The notes beneath the pieces were generated by a model. The model was not told the origin of the DNA. It was given only the letters and a program-made list of their open reading frames with translations, and made no database searches. A stretch of DNA of 64,000 bases from Anoplolepis gracilipes (lineage: Eukaryota; Arthropoda; Insecta; Hymenoptera; Formicidae): the NCBI RefSeq assembly GCF_047496725.1, contig NC_132973.1:14624233-14688232 (forward strand), written 5' to 3'. Below, piece after piece: positions 36,781 through 47,968 of the stretch; position 1 is the stretch's first letter; each line of letters opens with the position of its first letter. The translations under genes were made by a program, and so were the position numbers.

Positions 36781-38664
36781 ACATTTTTTAATTTTTTTAG
36801 TTAATTAAAGATTATTGTATGTATATGCGTTACTTACATCACCAAAAGTTGCAATAGACAATTGAAACATTTTTCCTGCCGTGATTTTGATTACATTACT
36901 CGATCGTGCAATAATCAAAACGAGATTACGTGCAGTTTTATGATGTAATTTATACCAATTAGTCATATATGCCATTTCTCCAACGAGTTTACACTACCAA
37001 CCAAAATCAATATTTTTAAACTCTTTTAAAGAAATGGAAAGTTTGATAATTAGATTAAAAAATAAATTATTTAAAAAATAGAAGTCTTGAGAGTGCGTAT
37101 ATTTAGTTTAGTTAAAAATGAAATTACTATACTGTTGGCCATTTTATATGCAATAACGTAAAGAATATTATATATTTTACACAATAATTTTGATTATAAA
37201 TTAATGAAATTATTTTGATTTGGATCTATATGTTACCTGTTCTGAGATAATTTCTCCGATATAACAAAATATAAAAATATTAAATCCCATTGATAAATAT
37301 ACAATAACATAAGATGTTATTTTTGCTGCATCAAACGTTTCCCAAGCCTGAAAAATTGAAATATAGACTTATATCTGTCGTCTAAAAATAAAATATATCT
37401 ATTTTGTTATATTTGTTCTACATTTTAACAAAATATGATATATGTGTGATATATAAGAAAAATATGTTTGGTAATAAAAGTAATAAGCTCAAAGTATGTA
37501 TAAGAACGATTATTAAGTGATAGAAAGGATGAATAAGAGCCAAAGCGCGATAAATAGGCCATAAATTTGCAGTAATCTTGAACATTAGCTTCCTAATTAC
37601 CGCGCCTATATTATTCATGAGTAAATAGAAAAGTTATCAGTACGTTTAATGAGATATCCATTTTCTTTTGTCTTTAGCATACCATAATAGAATAATATCC
37701 AACCAAGCACATACTTATTGTGCACCCCACTAATTCCGCAAGAGAGACTTTATTCATAATACTCTCTATGCGTGATATAAAGCTAAAAACGTATAGATAT
37801 ATGTATGTTAATAACGTATATTCGAGCAAAATGCTTTTAAAATGTGTTTTTAAGAACAATATACTTTAACACTCTCAAGTGATGTTTTACTATAGTAGCT
37901 ATTTTTTGCTTAGCTACATGATTTCCTTCCTTTGGACTGTCAAGTTCGTGCAGCCACGTATATAGCACATTTAGTTGACCACAAGCATGCATTGCGAAGA
38001 CAGCAGCCAAGCTGCAACCACCGACAGTAGCGCAACTAGCTATAAACGTCGAAAGGAATTGTATAACAAGAGCGATTTCGTTCACCGGACTGAATCTTAT
38101 ATCGATGATCTTGCTATAAATCGGACACGTCATCGGATGCATCGTGAAAGTCTCGTTGTCAACGGTGACAGTTGTAGTTTTTATTGCCTTGGCTATGCTG
38201 AACAGGAACGTACCGCCGTGCATAATCACGCCGCAGATCCCTGCGACGGAACGACCGAATTTGGCATGCTGCAACATCACATTGCGATCTTCGATCCTTT
38301 GTATGAGTCTCCAATCAGTTTCCATGTGTTGTATGCAATCGCGAATGTCATTGCTGCGCGTTAACAACGTCCAATAATTTACCGAGCCCATAATTCTGTG
38401 CATCAGTGGTCCAATTGCACTCAATTTTAATTTGATATCGTTCTCTTCTAATAACACATATAACGTACATGGTATCATTATGAGTGCTACTATAATTAAA
38501 CAAGTGAAAATGTGTAATAACACAAGAATCTTCCAAACAATGCCTGATGTGTTCGTTTGCGGCCACGCACCGATTGGTTTGAGGAACCATCGATTTAATT
38601 GGAGACTGTAATTATTATTATTTTTCGAATCGTCATTTTTTGGCACAGATTTCAGATTCGTCAT
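36585..38664 (-). CDS. Odorant receptor OR10 (5 exons, 406 aa)
   Basis: Exons: 38664-37865, 37782-37683, 37347-37237, 36993-36838, 36638-36585. Recent duplicate of OR9: exon 1 differs by a handful of residues and one extra Asn near the start, exons 2 and 3 are almost unchanged, and exon 4 differs at several sites (KLHHK for KLEHK). The end is VIKSSLVYLNLLRTMTM, with stop TGA instead of TAA. NET sequon and MHACGQ are kept. There is no sign of decay, so both copies look functional. Confidence 0.93.
36683..36773. repeat. TA microsatellite in OR10 intron 4
   Basis: Interrupted (TA)n array at the position of the OR9 array, with different length and interruptions. Confidence 0.9.
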
Positions 38665-38736
38665 GATTGCTTCACGAATGCATCTGACGTACTGTCGCTG
38701 TGGTCAATGCTTCTGACAAAGATTGTGTTTCAACAG

Positions 38737-38747
38737 GCGCCTGCGCC
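38737..38747 (-). promoter_or_regulatory. GC-rich promoter box of OR10
   Basis: Coding strand GGCGCAGGCGC, 73-83 bp upstream of the ATG, as in OR9. Confidence 0.5.
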
Positions 38748-38854
38748 AACTTTAAGTAAAGTTGACGAACACTTGCATTGATGTATTTTTTGCCCTTTCT
38801 GAAAGGGACATTTGTATGTGCAGTCGACAAGCGTTCATGACCGGTGCTTTCACG

Positions 38855-39065
38855 TGAATTACTATTGAAGTGAGTGGTCAAGCTCGTTCCGTAAAATAAC
38901 TAATTTTAAATTTTAATAAATATATAAATTAATTATGAAGCTCTGTATCTGACTTCTTATGAGAAAAGTGGAAAAGAGAAATTATAAAAAGAAATATTTG
39001 TTGACAAATCTTGTTTACTGTGTCAAAAGATGACAATTACAGATTAAATATAATTATAGTAACTC
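38855..39065. repeat. Copy B of the 0.2-kb segmental repeat
   Basis: Begins exactly where the similarity between OR9 and OR10 upstream regions stops (after GACCGGTGCTTT), marking a duplication breakpoint. Confidence 0.65.
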
Positions 39066-39249
39066 ATTATATAGTATCTATGACAAGAATAATTTATTGA
39101 AAAATATAAAATTACGTGATAAGTTTTCGAAGTAGATTAAAGTGATAAATTCGAAAGTAGAATATCATCAACGTTTTGATAATCTATGAAGTAACAAAAC
39201 AGGTTGTGTGACTTACTGCTGAAAAACAAAAATGACAAACTTTTATACT

Positions 39250-39545
39250 TACTTTATCGAATGTGTAGAGACATGTCTATAATTCTGCTTGCAGAGATTT
39301 TTGCAAGAAATATTGGAAACTTTATATGCGGAAGATGATGCCAATTCGTCATAGATATTATTAATTCAATCTTGATTATAATTTCTGATTATATATTTTT
39401 GAGTATACAGTTTACTTCTGTTGTAGTACCGATTATATATTATAAAAAGTGTCCTTGAGAACGTGCTTAATTTTCACAGCAAAAATAATGTAAATATTGC
39501 TCAATACCTGATCTATCGAAACTAACAATAATTAATAAAAATGGA
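39250..39545 (-). pseudogene. psi6: exon 3 and exon 4 relics
   Basis: Coding strand 39358-39250 reads MTNWHHLPH, then ISASRIIDMSLH, matching exon 4. A short piece near 39545-39508 ending GATCAG before GTATTG matches the end of exon 3 as in psi7. No open frame; exons 1, 2 and 5 not found. Confidence 0.6.
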
Positions 39546-40177
39546 AATAACGAAAGATGTTTGTATGACAGACTAAGTTAATACGGCTGTATGAATTTTC
39601 CAATTCTTATACAGTTATAATAAATAAAGTTTGTTATATAAATTTATAATTATAATAATAAACTAATATAATAATCTATGAAAATTATATTAGTTCCGAA
39701 TTTCTGTTTGATAATTATTAACATTAAATTGATTATGTAAAATTTTGTGCAAAATATTTTTCATTATCATAATAATATAATTTAGCATGAGAATAAACAA
39801 AAATAAAAAATAATAAAAAACGTTTTGCAAACGGATTGCAATTTTGTCTGCGTTAAATGCGAATTATGCTATCGACCATACACGGATCATTCGCAAAATA
39901 ACGCGAATTACTTACAGCGTATAATTGAAATAATTTTTATTTGCTCAAGTTGTTTTCGACGATTATTCCGTAATTAGCTTTATATTTGACAATATTGTTA
40001 ATGTTTATTAAACTAAAATTTTTTACATAATTTTGATCGCGAATTTTACGCACGCCACTGTTTTTTAATTATTGAGAATTTTCTCTTATTAATAACTTTA
40101 CTATATTAATTATATAATAATTATTGCATTGTGTAATGATAGATTATCTCTCTTTTTCTAGAGTAAGAATAATGTGC

Positions 40178-40237
40178 AGTGCGCTTGCGTTTATGAAACG
40201 GCTACTCGTAATAAAGGGACATGCAAGAAAAAGTTGT
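40178..40237 (-). promoter_or_regulatory. Orphan OR-type promoter patch
   Basis: AGTGCGCTTGCG followed by AAAGGGACATGCAAG resembles the paired blocks upstream of OR9 and OR10 (GC box, then GGACAT..GCA). No intact exon 1 lies downstream; psi6 is the nearest relic. Confidence 0.35.
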
Positions 40238-40472
40238 GAATTTAGCGTATTAAACTTTAGGGTAAATGTGACGTTGAGCAAAGGAAAAACTGTCGTACGT
40301 GTCATGGTAATTGTTAGAGTTTGAACTTACGATTTAGAAGAAATAATGTACACTTTATGCTATACATATATTATTATTTAAACAAGATATCATTTAAGTA
40401 AAATATCATTATTCATTATTGTTAAGGAATTTATTCTGTTGATACTGTCTCATTTAACTATAAATTATAAGA

Positions 40473-40480
40473 AAGAGAGA

Positions 40481-40516
<36 letters not shown>
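40473..40516. repeat. GA microsatellite
   Basis: (GA)n with one C interruption. Confidence 0.95.
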
Positions 40517-40611
40517 TCGACAACAATAATATAATTATAAACATACAAATATAAAAGAAAATAAGTTTACGTATGAAATAGAAACACTTGTAGCATTAAG
40601 CTATTGAGAGC

Positions 40612-41510
40612 TAGATTTATAGATTTTCCCGCAATAGTCTTATTAAGTATACCGCGATATAGCTAGCTACTGCGATCATTAGAATGAAACTGCTAGCAAT
40701 TTTATGAGAAATTCGATATCAATCGAGAGTACAGGAAGAGAACATACGTTTTTATGCTCTATAATCGTAGGAAATCAATCAACAACTATTTTTATTAAGT
40801 AATTATTATCGTTCAATACCTGATCCGTGGGAAGCTCGATAAAGCATAATATAAATAAATGTATAATGCAAATAGGTGCATGCAAAGAAAGCTTAATAAT
40901 TATAATTAATACTTATAAGTATCTGAGAACACATTTCTTAAGTGATATTTTATAACGATAATTAATTTTTGTTTTGCTGAATTTTTCTTTCTTTTCTTTT
41001 TTCTGAACGAGCTTGTTTAATACCTTATACAATACATTTAATAGACAGTAAACGTGCATCGTGAAGTCGACAATGAGACTGCAAACAACTACGATAAATA
41101 TCTATTATAAAGACAAGCATTACAATAATAGTTTGTTTATTGAACTGAACTTCCCGTCAATTATTTTGCTATGCATCAAAAGCATTATCGTGATGATCCT
41201 GTTTTTGATAACAAAAATCGTCATTTTCATTGTCTTGATAGCAATGAAATTATTAAAATTAAATTAAAGAGGAATGCATTATTATGAATGAATATCACAA
41301 AATCTAACGAAGTGATTAAGCTTGGCATATTATATCATTTCGCGATCATTCTTTGTAAAAATTTCTTAACAATATACAGCACGATCACATAAGCTATAAG
41401 AGTAACAGATATATGTCAATATCTTCGAGCATTTTTCCTTGTTTGTTGTTGTAACTGGGTTTGGCCAATTAATTTCAAAAACAACTGTTCAATTGAAGAC
41501 AGGAATTGCT
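40612..41510 (-). pseudogene. psi7: full-length but decayed OR, OR9-OR12 clade
   Basis: Exon 1 relic runs 41510-40985. Its N-terminus resembles LFLKLIG, with later pieces FIAIKTM, HSKIIDGKFSSIN, VCSLIVDFTMHVY and KVLNKLVQ in the correct order but in shifting frames. Exon 3 relic is near 40880-40813 (ending before a GTATTG donor), exon 4 near 40735-40612. The order and the TMH.YC motif show an OR related to OR9-OR12. Confidence 0.75.
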
Positions 41511-41976
41511 GACAACTGCGTTAGGGAAAATATTTCACCTTTTGATAATGCAATACATTTTAGTAATTTTGCATATGTTTTGTCAATACTAAAGTAAGTA
41601 TTGAACTGAAAAGATCGAGCGAATTATTTTCCTTTAAACTTTATATATGAAACAAAATAATAATCTTATATATATATATACATATATAATATAAACTAAC
41701 TTCGCAGTTTCGAAAAATAAATATTTTTGTATATTAATATGATGTGTATGTAATATCATAAGAAATCTTTAATTCTAAAATAATTTTCGTTTAACATTGA
41801 CAAACGTTGCTGTGCTTTTAAACTATATTATTATGAAAAAATTTATATAGTATAGTATATATATGTATATAAATGTGGTTTTTATTTATTATATATTTTT
41901 CTTCTATTTTTTATATCATATTTGTGTTCTATACAAAATATATTTACGTTCTCTAAACTTTATTTGTTTTATTGGT
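41511..41976. other. Spacer between psi7 and OR11
   Basis: AT-rich, no GC box retained upstream of psi7 and no other signal. Confidence 0.4.
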
Positions 41977-42553
41977 TTACGTGGGAGGAGTCATCGTTCT
42001 TAAAATATTCAAATATACCACAGAAGTTTTAATTACCTGAAACAAGAAGGTCTTCCTTCCTATTTACGATATATTAATCGCATTTTGACAACATTAAAGC
42101 ATGAGCGTTTGTATTAAAAAATGAGTGAATAAACAATAAAAGATTATAAATGAAGAGAAAAATATGAAGGAATATTTTGTAATAATTTATAAATATAAAG
42201 TATAAAAAAATTTGTAAAACTTTTATTAATACAATATTCCATTTATAAGTGCAATATATACTTTTACTTACATCACCAAAAGTTGCAATAGACAATTGAA
42301 ATAATTTTCCGGCAGTTATCTTGATGACATTACTCGATTGCGCTATTATCAAGACGAGACCAAGGGCAGTTTTGTGCGGCAAGTCATACCAATTGGTCAT
42401 GTAGGCCTCTTCACCGACATTTTTGCACTAATAAATAAATAAAGATATTTTGAAGTTTTTTATAAACATTTTTCACATTAAAAAAATCAAAAAAAATAAA
42501 AAGTATATCAAAGAAAGAAGAAATGCAATCAACAGTTTATTAAACAATAATGG

Positions 42554-42594
<41 letters not shown>

Positions 42595-44024
42595 TATATA
42601 ATAATCCCAATGTTTAAAAATTCATCATAAATTCGAGATGTTACCTGTTCTGTGAGAATTTCGCCAATATAACAAAATATAAAAATATTGAAAGCCATAG
42701 ATATATATATAATAATATATGATATCATTTTTGCTGCATTCAAATCACTCCAATTCTAGGAAATCAAAGAAATTATATTTAACATTTTATATATAAACAG
42801 ATAAAATTCTGCTATAATATATATATTCACCTTTTTAAGTCTTTAGCGTACCGTAATAGAATAATATGCAACTAGACACATATTTATCGTGCATCCCACT
42901 AATTCCACAAGACAAATATGTTGCATAATATTTTCCATGCGTGATATAAAACTGAAACATTTATATGAAGTCCAACGCGGTGTTTTTTAATGAAGGAAAT
43001 ATCTATATTTCATTTTGTTTAACATAAATACATATAATTTTAAATATATATTATTTTTTATAAAATATTGAAATAATAATATCTTATTTGATAGAATGTG
43101 CGCGAAAATATGTAGTCAGATTGTGATTATTAAATAAAATTTTTTATCTATAATACAATGAAACATAATTAAATCTCTTAATGTTTATATACTTATAGTA
43201 TATAAGTATATAAGGTACCTCAGCACTCTTAAATGATGCTCCACGATAACAGCCAGCTTCTGTTCAGCATTCTCGTTTCCCTTATCCTCGTCTGTAACGA
43301 GATTATTTAACCACGAGAATAACATGCTAAGTTGACCGTAAGCGTGCATCGCAAAAACTGCAGCAAGACTGCAAGCGCCCACCGTAACCGAATTCACTAT
43401 AAAACACGATAATAGCTCCACGGCCAGCATGATCTCGTTTGCGGGACTGAATGTTGTATCGATAAATTTGCTGTAAATCGGACAAGCCATAGAGTGCATC
43501 GACATCGTTACGTTACCCACGAGGATGGTAATAGATGTCATCGCTTTGGTTACTACAAAGAGTAACGTTCCGCTCTGCATAAACACCGCGCAAAATGCGG
43601 CGATGAAACGACCGATTTTAGCGTATCGCAGCATCACTTCTTGATCGTCGATCCTTCGAACCAGCCTCCAATCCGTCTCCATGTGTCGCACGCATTTGCG
43701 AATGTCGTCGCTGCGCGTAAGAAGCAACCAGTAATTAATCATACCCATAATCCAGTGGCTCAGCGGACCCATAACGTTCAGTTTTATCTGGATGTCTTTC
43801 TCCTCCAGCGATACATATAACAAGCACGGCACCATAACAATTGCTATCAAAAACGAGCAAGCGAGAATATGCGCTTGCAAAGAAACTCTTTCCGTCATCG
43901 ATGCACGTGCTCGTGGCCAGGCAGCAATCGGCATCAGGAACCAACGAGTTAGTTGAAGACTATAATCGTTATTGTTTTTATGTGTAGGTTTGATGCTCGT
44001 TGGCACACGCTCGGAATACGTCAT
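41977..44024 (-). CDS. Odorant receptor OR11 (5 exons, 410 aa)
   Basis: Exons: 44024-43219, 42951-42852, 42755-42645, 42427-42272, 42036-41977. Clade of OR9, OR10 and OR12. It has an NVT sequon before MSMHSMACPIYSK, HAYGQ (Tyr for Cys) near the end of exon 1, FNIFIFCYIGEILTEQ in exon 3, MTNWYDLPHKTALGL and ITAGKLFQL in exon 4. The C-terminus is extended by two residues, TMTPPT. The start is the ATG at 44024 (MTYSERV), which aligns with OR9, OR10 and OR12. The open frame goes further up only to a TTG. Confidence 0.92.
42556..42590. repeat. AT microsatellite in OR11 intron 3
   Basis: Uninterrupted (AT)n. Confidence 0.9.
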
Positions 44025-44095
44025 GATTGTTTCGCGGAGGCACACAATACGCAACTGACTGTAATGGGTGGTGCACTGGAGTTATGTTCGAACGG

Positions 44096-44106
44096 GCGCC
44101 TGCGCG
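44096..44106 (-). promoter_or_regulatory. GC-rich promoter box of OR11
   Basis: Coding strand CGCGCAGGCGC, 72-82 bp upstream of the ATG. Confidence 0.5.
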
Positions 44107-44581
44107 AATCTTTGGTGAACCCACAGGGTTGTGCTTCCCGAGAGAGACGCATGTCTGATCGATAATTATTGCTCGCGGAAATGTAACGTTGACTGTCTAA
44201 GAGTGGAGAACACACGGCAAACATTAATTATAGCGCGGATAAATTTTTCTATCAATTTTCTCTTATAGTTTATTGTATGTAAATACGTGATTTCCAATAC
44301 GATTTACGATATAGGCAAGGTGGGGAAGTAACGCGTTACTTGTAACGTCGTTACCGTTACAATTACTTTTTTTTTTTTTTTTTTTGATAACGAAGTGATG
44401 ACGTTACTATTTTTTTTCTGTAACTGTAGCGGTAACGTAGTTACATTTTTTTTAGTAACGGTTACGAATTTAACAGTTACTTTTATCGTTACTTTTTATA
44501 TATGGAACTTATTTATAACATATTTTCTAATTTCTATTTTATATATTCTAATCTTCAATTATCAACAGATCATATTCATAA

Positions 44582-44638
44582 AGCTCCGTATTTAGAACAT
44601 GCTAACATCTTTGTAAGCACGTTCTGAATACGGATCTT
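44582..44638. repeat. Hairpin inside the GTAACG-rich element
   Basis: TCCGTATTTAGAACATGCT pairs with AGCACGTTCTGAATACGGA across a short loop. Confidence 0.7.
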
Positions 44639-44859
44639 AATTATGAGAGTACTAAAATATATCGTGTGTTTGACTATAGTTATAAATTTAATGCAAACTA
44701 AAATTTTTTTATTTATACTTTGAGGGTTTTAAAATTTTTTCCTTATTATTTATGGTTTTAGAAATTTAAAATAAAACATTTAAAAAAATGTATTGATATT
44801 TTATTAATATTTTAATTATTAATTTTTTAAATAAAATATATTACAAAAGTATATTTTTT

Positions 44860-44965
44860 ACAGAAGGTTTGTTTTAATGCCAATCATTTATGTCTTTATG
44901 TCAATCATTCAATAAATAAATAAGTTTAATTTGCCAGTTTTGTCGCATTAAAACAAACCTTCTGT
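44860..44965. repeat. Second hairpin inside the GTAACG-rich element
   Basis: Perfect 21-bp arms: ACAGAAGGTTTGTTTTAATG at the left (plus a final C) and their complement at the right, 64 bp apart. Confidence 0.8.
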
Positions 44966-45474
44966 ATAATTTTCATCACTGGTGATACAAATTATGATCA
45001 GTATATTTTTTATTTAATTTTTAATCTTGTTTTAACATTAAAAAAGTAACGAAAAAAATAACGATAACTAGTTACTTTTGATAATAAGTAACGAATAACA
45101 GTAACTAGTTACTATTTTGACTCGGTCACGAGTAACGGTAACTAGTTATTTTTTAAAAGTAACTTTCATCCCTGTACGTAAGACATATTGAAGAAAAATA
45201 TATTAGTTTACCGTACATAAAATATGCAATTACGATTTTTTGTTGAACAGAATTTAGATTTGCTTATATATTAATAATTATTGTTTAAATTTAAAGATGT
45301 TTTGGATAATATAAAAATCTACTATGCTTTTAGTAACATAGTTATAAATATTGCAACATGATTTATTCTATTTATTTAATATTTCTACCTATTATATCTA
45401 TACTCTATACACAAAATATATATTTATTAAGTTTTATATATATTTATTAAGTTTTTAAATATAGCTAATATTGT

Positions 45475-47459
45475 TCATGCAGAGGGACTCATCGTCCGCA
45501 ACATATTCAAATATACCATGGAAGTTTTAACTATCTGAAATTGTAATGTCTCCTTCTTATAGAATGCAGATTAATAATTTAAAATTAAATTCTAAAATTA
45601 ATTTAAAATAATATATAAAAAATTAGAGAAAATATAATCAGTATAAAAATATTACAATAATAATAAAAATATAAAGGAAATGTATACAATATGTTAAATT
45701 TTTATTAATGTTTAGCATAAGTGTGATGTATGTGTGGTACTTACATCACCGAAAGTTGCTATAGACAATTGAAAAAATTTTCCAGCAGTTAACTTGGTAA
45801 CATTATTTGACCGTGCTATTATCAAAATAAGCCCAAGAGCAGTTTCGTGTGGTAATTCGTACCAGTCAATCATATACGCCTTTTGACCGACGGTTTTGCA
45901 CTAATAAATTTAAATTTAAACAATTGTTTATTAATTAAACATATAAAAATGTTCTAGTATATTAGTAAAATTATAGTTAATTATAAATATAGTAAAATAG
46001 TAAACTAAACTAAATATAGTAAAAAAATACATACAATTATCTTTTAGATTGCTTGCATAGTTACTAATTATATTTAATTCGAATTCAAATTATTACCTGT
46101 TCTGTAAGAATTTCACCGATGTAACAAAATACAAAAATATTGAAAGCCACAGATAAATATATAAGAACAAATGACATCAATTTTGCCATATCAAGTGTAT
46201 CCCAATTCTATAAAGACAAAAATTAATAATTAGAAATAATGAAGAATTGACTTTTTTATATTTATACTACTATATATAATTACTAAACTAACATTTCATA
46301 ATAAATAAAATCATAATAATATCATAAATAAAAAAAATTATAAAAAATGCGCGATTATACATATTCACCTTTCTTGTTTTTTTTTAGCATACCGTAATAA
46401 AGTAATATGCAAGTAAACACATATTCATTGTACATCCGAGCAATTCCACGAGGCAGATAGTTTGCATAATAGACTCCACACGCGATATAAAACTGAAACG
46501 CATATACTCAATTGCAACACGTGACAATAATATTTTCTTTTTTTTTTTTTTTAGAAAAACATACTTATTTAATATAAGTCAATTTATTCATGCAAATACT
46601 TTTTTAATACGATAAAAACATATTCAGTACAAACGCAGATACTTTATAAATACCTCAGCACCCTCAAATGATGCTCCACTATAGCACCCAATCTTCGTTC
46701 AGCGGAAATGTTTCCATCATTTTTGTCCACGAGTTTGTTTAACCACGAAAATAATACAGTCAGCTGAGCGTACGCGTGCACAGCAAAGATCGCATCAAGA
46801 CTGCAAACGCCTGCTATAATAGAATTAACTATATAACAAGATATCATTTCTACAACCTGCATAATCTCATTCGCAGGACTGAATCTCGTATCGATGAACT
46901 TGGTATAAATAGGACAAGCCATGAGACGCATCGAAATGGTCTCATTGCCGACGATGATAATTGTAGTAGTCAACGTTTTTACTATAGCAAAGAGAAATGT
47001 GCCGCTCTGCATGAATATCGCGCACATTCCGACGACGAAACGGCCGACTTTGACTTGTCGCAGCATTACCTGTTGATCCTCGTTTCTTTTAATCAGTTTC
47101 CAATCGGTTTCCATGTGTTGCACGCATTCGCGAATATCATTGTTGTGTATAAGAAGCAAACAGTAATTGATTATACCCATAATCCAGTGGCTCAACGGAC
47201 CTATCATGCTCAATTTTATTTCGATATCTTCCTCTTCCACTAAGACGTATAACAAAAACGGCACTGCAACAATTACTACGAAGAACAAGCTGACAAGAAT
47301 ATGCATGTATGAAGATAGCCTTTTGATTTTCGTTGCCATGCTCATTCGTGGCCAAACACCGATTGGCATTAAAAACCAACGAACTAATTGTACACTGTAA
47401 TCGTTATTATTTTTATACGTGAGTTGAGCTCTCGTTGACACACGCTTGGAATACGTCAT
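45475..47459 (-). CDS. Odorant receptor OR12 (5 exons, 410 aa)
   Basis: Exons: 47459-46654, 46492-46393, 46207-46097, 45900-45745, 45534-45475. Sister of OR11 in exon content and in the extended end, TMSPSA. NET sequon before ISMRLMACPIYTK. Near the end of exon 1 the usual SLAAVFAMHACGQL reads SLDAIFAVHAYAQL, adding a charged Asp in a presumed membrane segment and replacing both Cys and Gly. Exon 3 has FNIFVFCYIGEILTEQ and exon 4 MIDWYELPHETALGL. The start is the ATG at 47459 (MTYSKRV), by alignment with OR11. Confidence 0.91.
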
Positions 47460-47968
47460 GATCGCTTCGTGGAGGCGCACGATGCACTGACAAGTTGTGA
47501 GTGACAAATATATATATCTTATAGTCACGCCAAGTAGTGCATTGCTCGAAGCTATGCTTGAGTGAGCGCCTGCGCGAATCTTTATAATTGTTTGGTGTAC
47601 AGGGTTGCTTTCCGATAGAACGCACATCTAATCGATAACTGCTCACGGAAAGGTAGCTAATTATAAAGAGAGTTTTATGGAAGCATTAATACTCTTTGGT
47701 GCGCATTGCAATTGTGAGTATGACATAATATTATTTTATATGATTTGTATATATTATTATTAACAAATAAAGCACAGGAAGTTTTTTTGTATAAGATATT
47801 TTGTAAAGAATATTATAGAACAGATATAATAACTGTAATACAATCTGTATTTTAATTTTAATTTTAAATTGTATTTCCTAATAACAGATAAATAATGTTG
47901 TGTTTGTGTGCCTTTATTGTATAAATAAAGAAGGTAAAAATATATTGAAAACCTCTACGCATTAATGT
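47460..47968. other. OR12 upstream / OR13 downstream spacer
   Basis: Promoter box near 47566, then AT-rich flank. The open frame seen upstream of the OR12 ATG is 5' flank without its own ATG start. Confidence 0.5.
47566..47576 (-). promoter_or_regulatory. GC-rich promoter box of OR12
   Basis: Coding strand CGCGCAGGCGC, 107-117 bp upstream of the ATG; identical to the OR11 box but farther away. Confidence 0.5.

Larger units (their letters stand above)
38665..39249. other. OR10 upstream spacer
   Basis: Promoter box near 38737 and the second copy of the 0.2-kb repeat. No gene. Confidence 0.5.
39546..40611. other. AT-rich spacer with orphan promoter-like patch and GA repeat
   Basis: Holds an orphan GC box near 40178 and a GA microsatellite at 40473-40516. 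The rest is featureless AT-rich sequence. Confidence 0.4.
44316..45174. mobile_element. 859-bp GTAACG-rich transposon remnant, hAT-like ends
   Basis: The left end CAAGGTGGGGAAGTAACGCG is imperfectly inverted at the right end (complement CAGGGATGAAAGTTACTTTT). Both subterminal regions are dense in GTTAC/GTAAC words, a layout typical of some non-autonomous hAT elements. No clear target duplication and no ORF. It contains two internal hairpins. Confidence 0.65.
44025..45474. other. OR11 upstream spacer with transposon
   Basis: OR11 promoter box near 44096, then an 859-bp transposon-like element and AT-rich 3' flank of OR12. Confidence 0.5.

Noticed and set aside
41061..41267. Plus-strand hydrophobic open frame
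   Set aside because: Antisense to psi7 exon 1, whose fragments are recognisable in order on the minus strand.
46776..47243. Plus-strand open frame of 155 codons
   Set aside because: It lies antisense to OR12 exon 1; composition follows the real gene.
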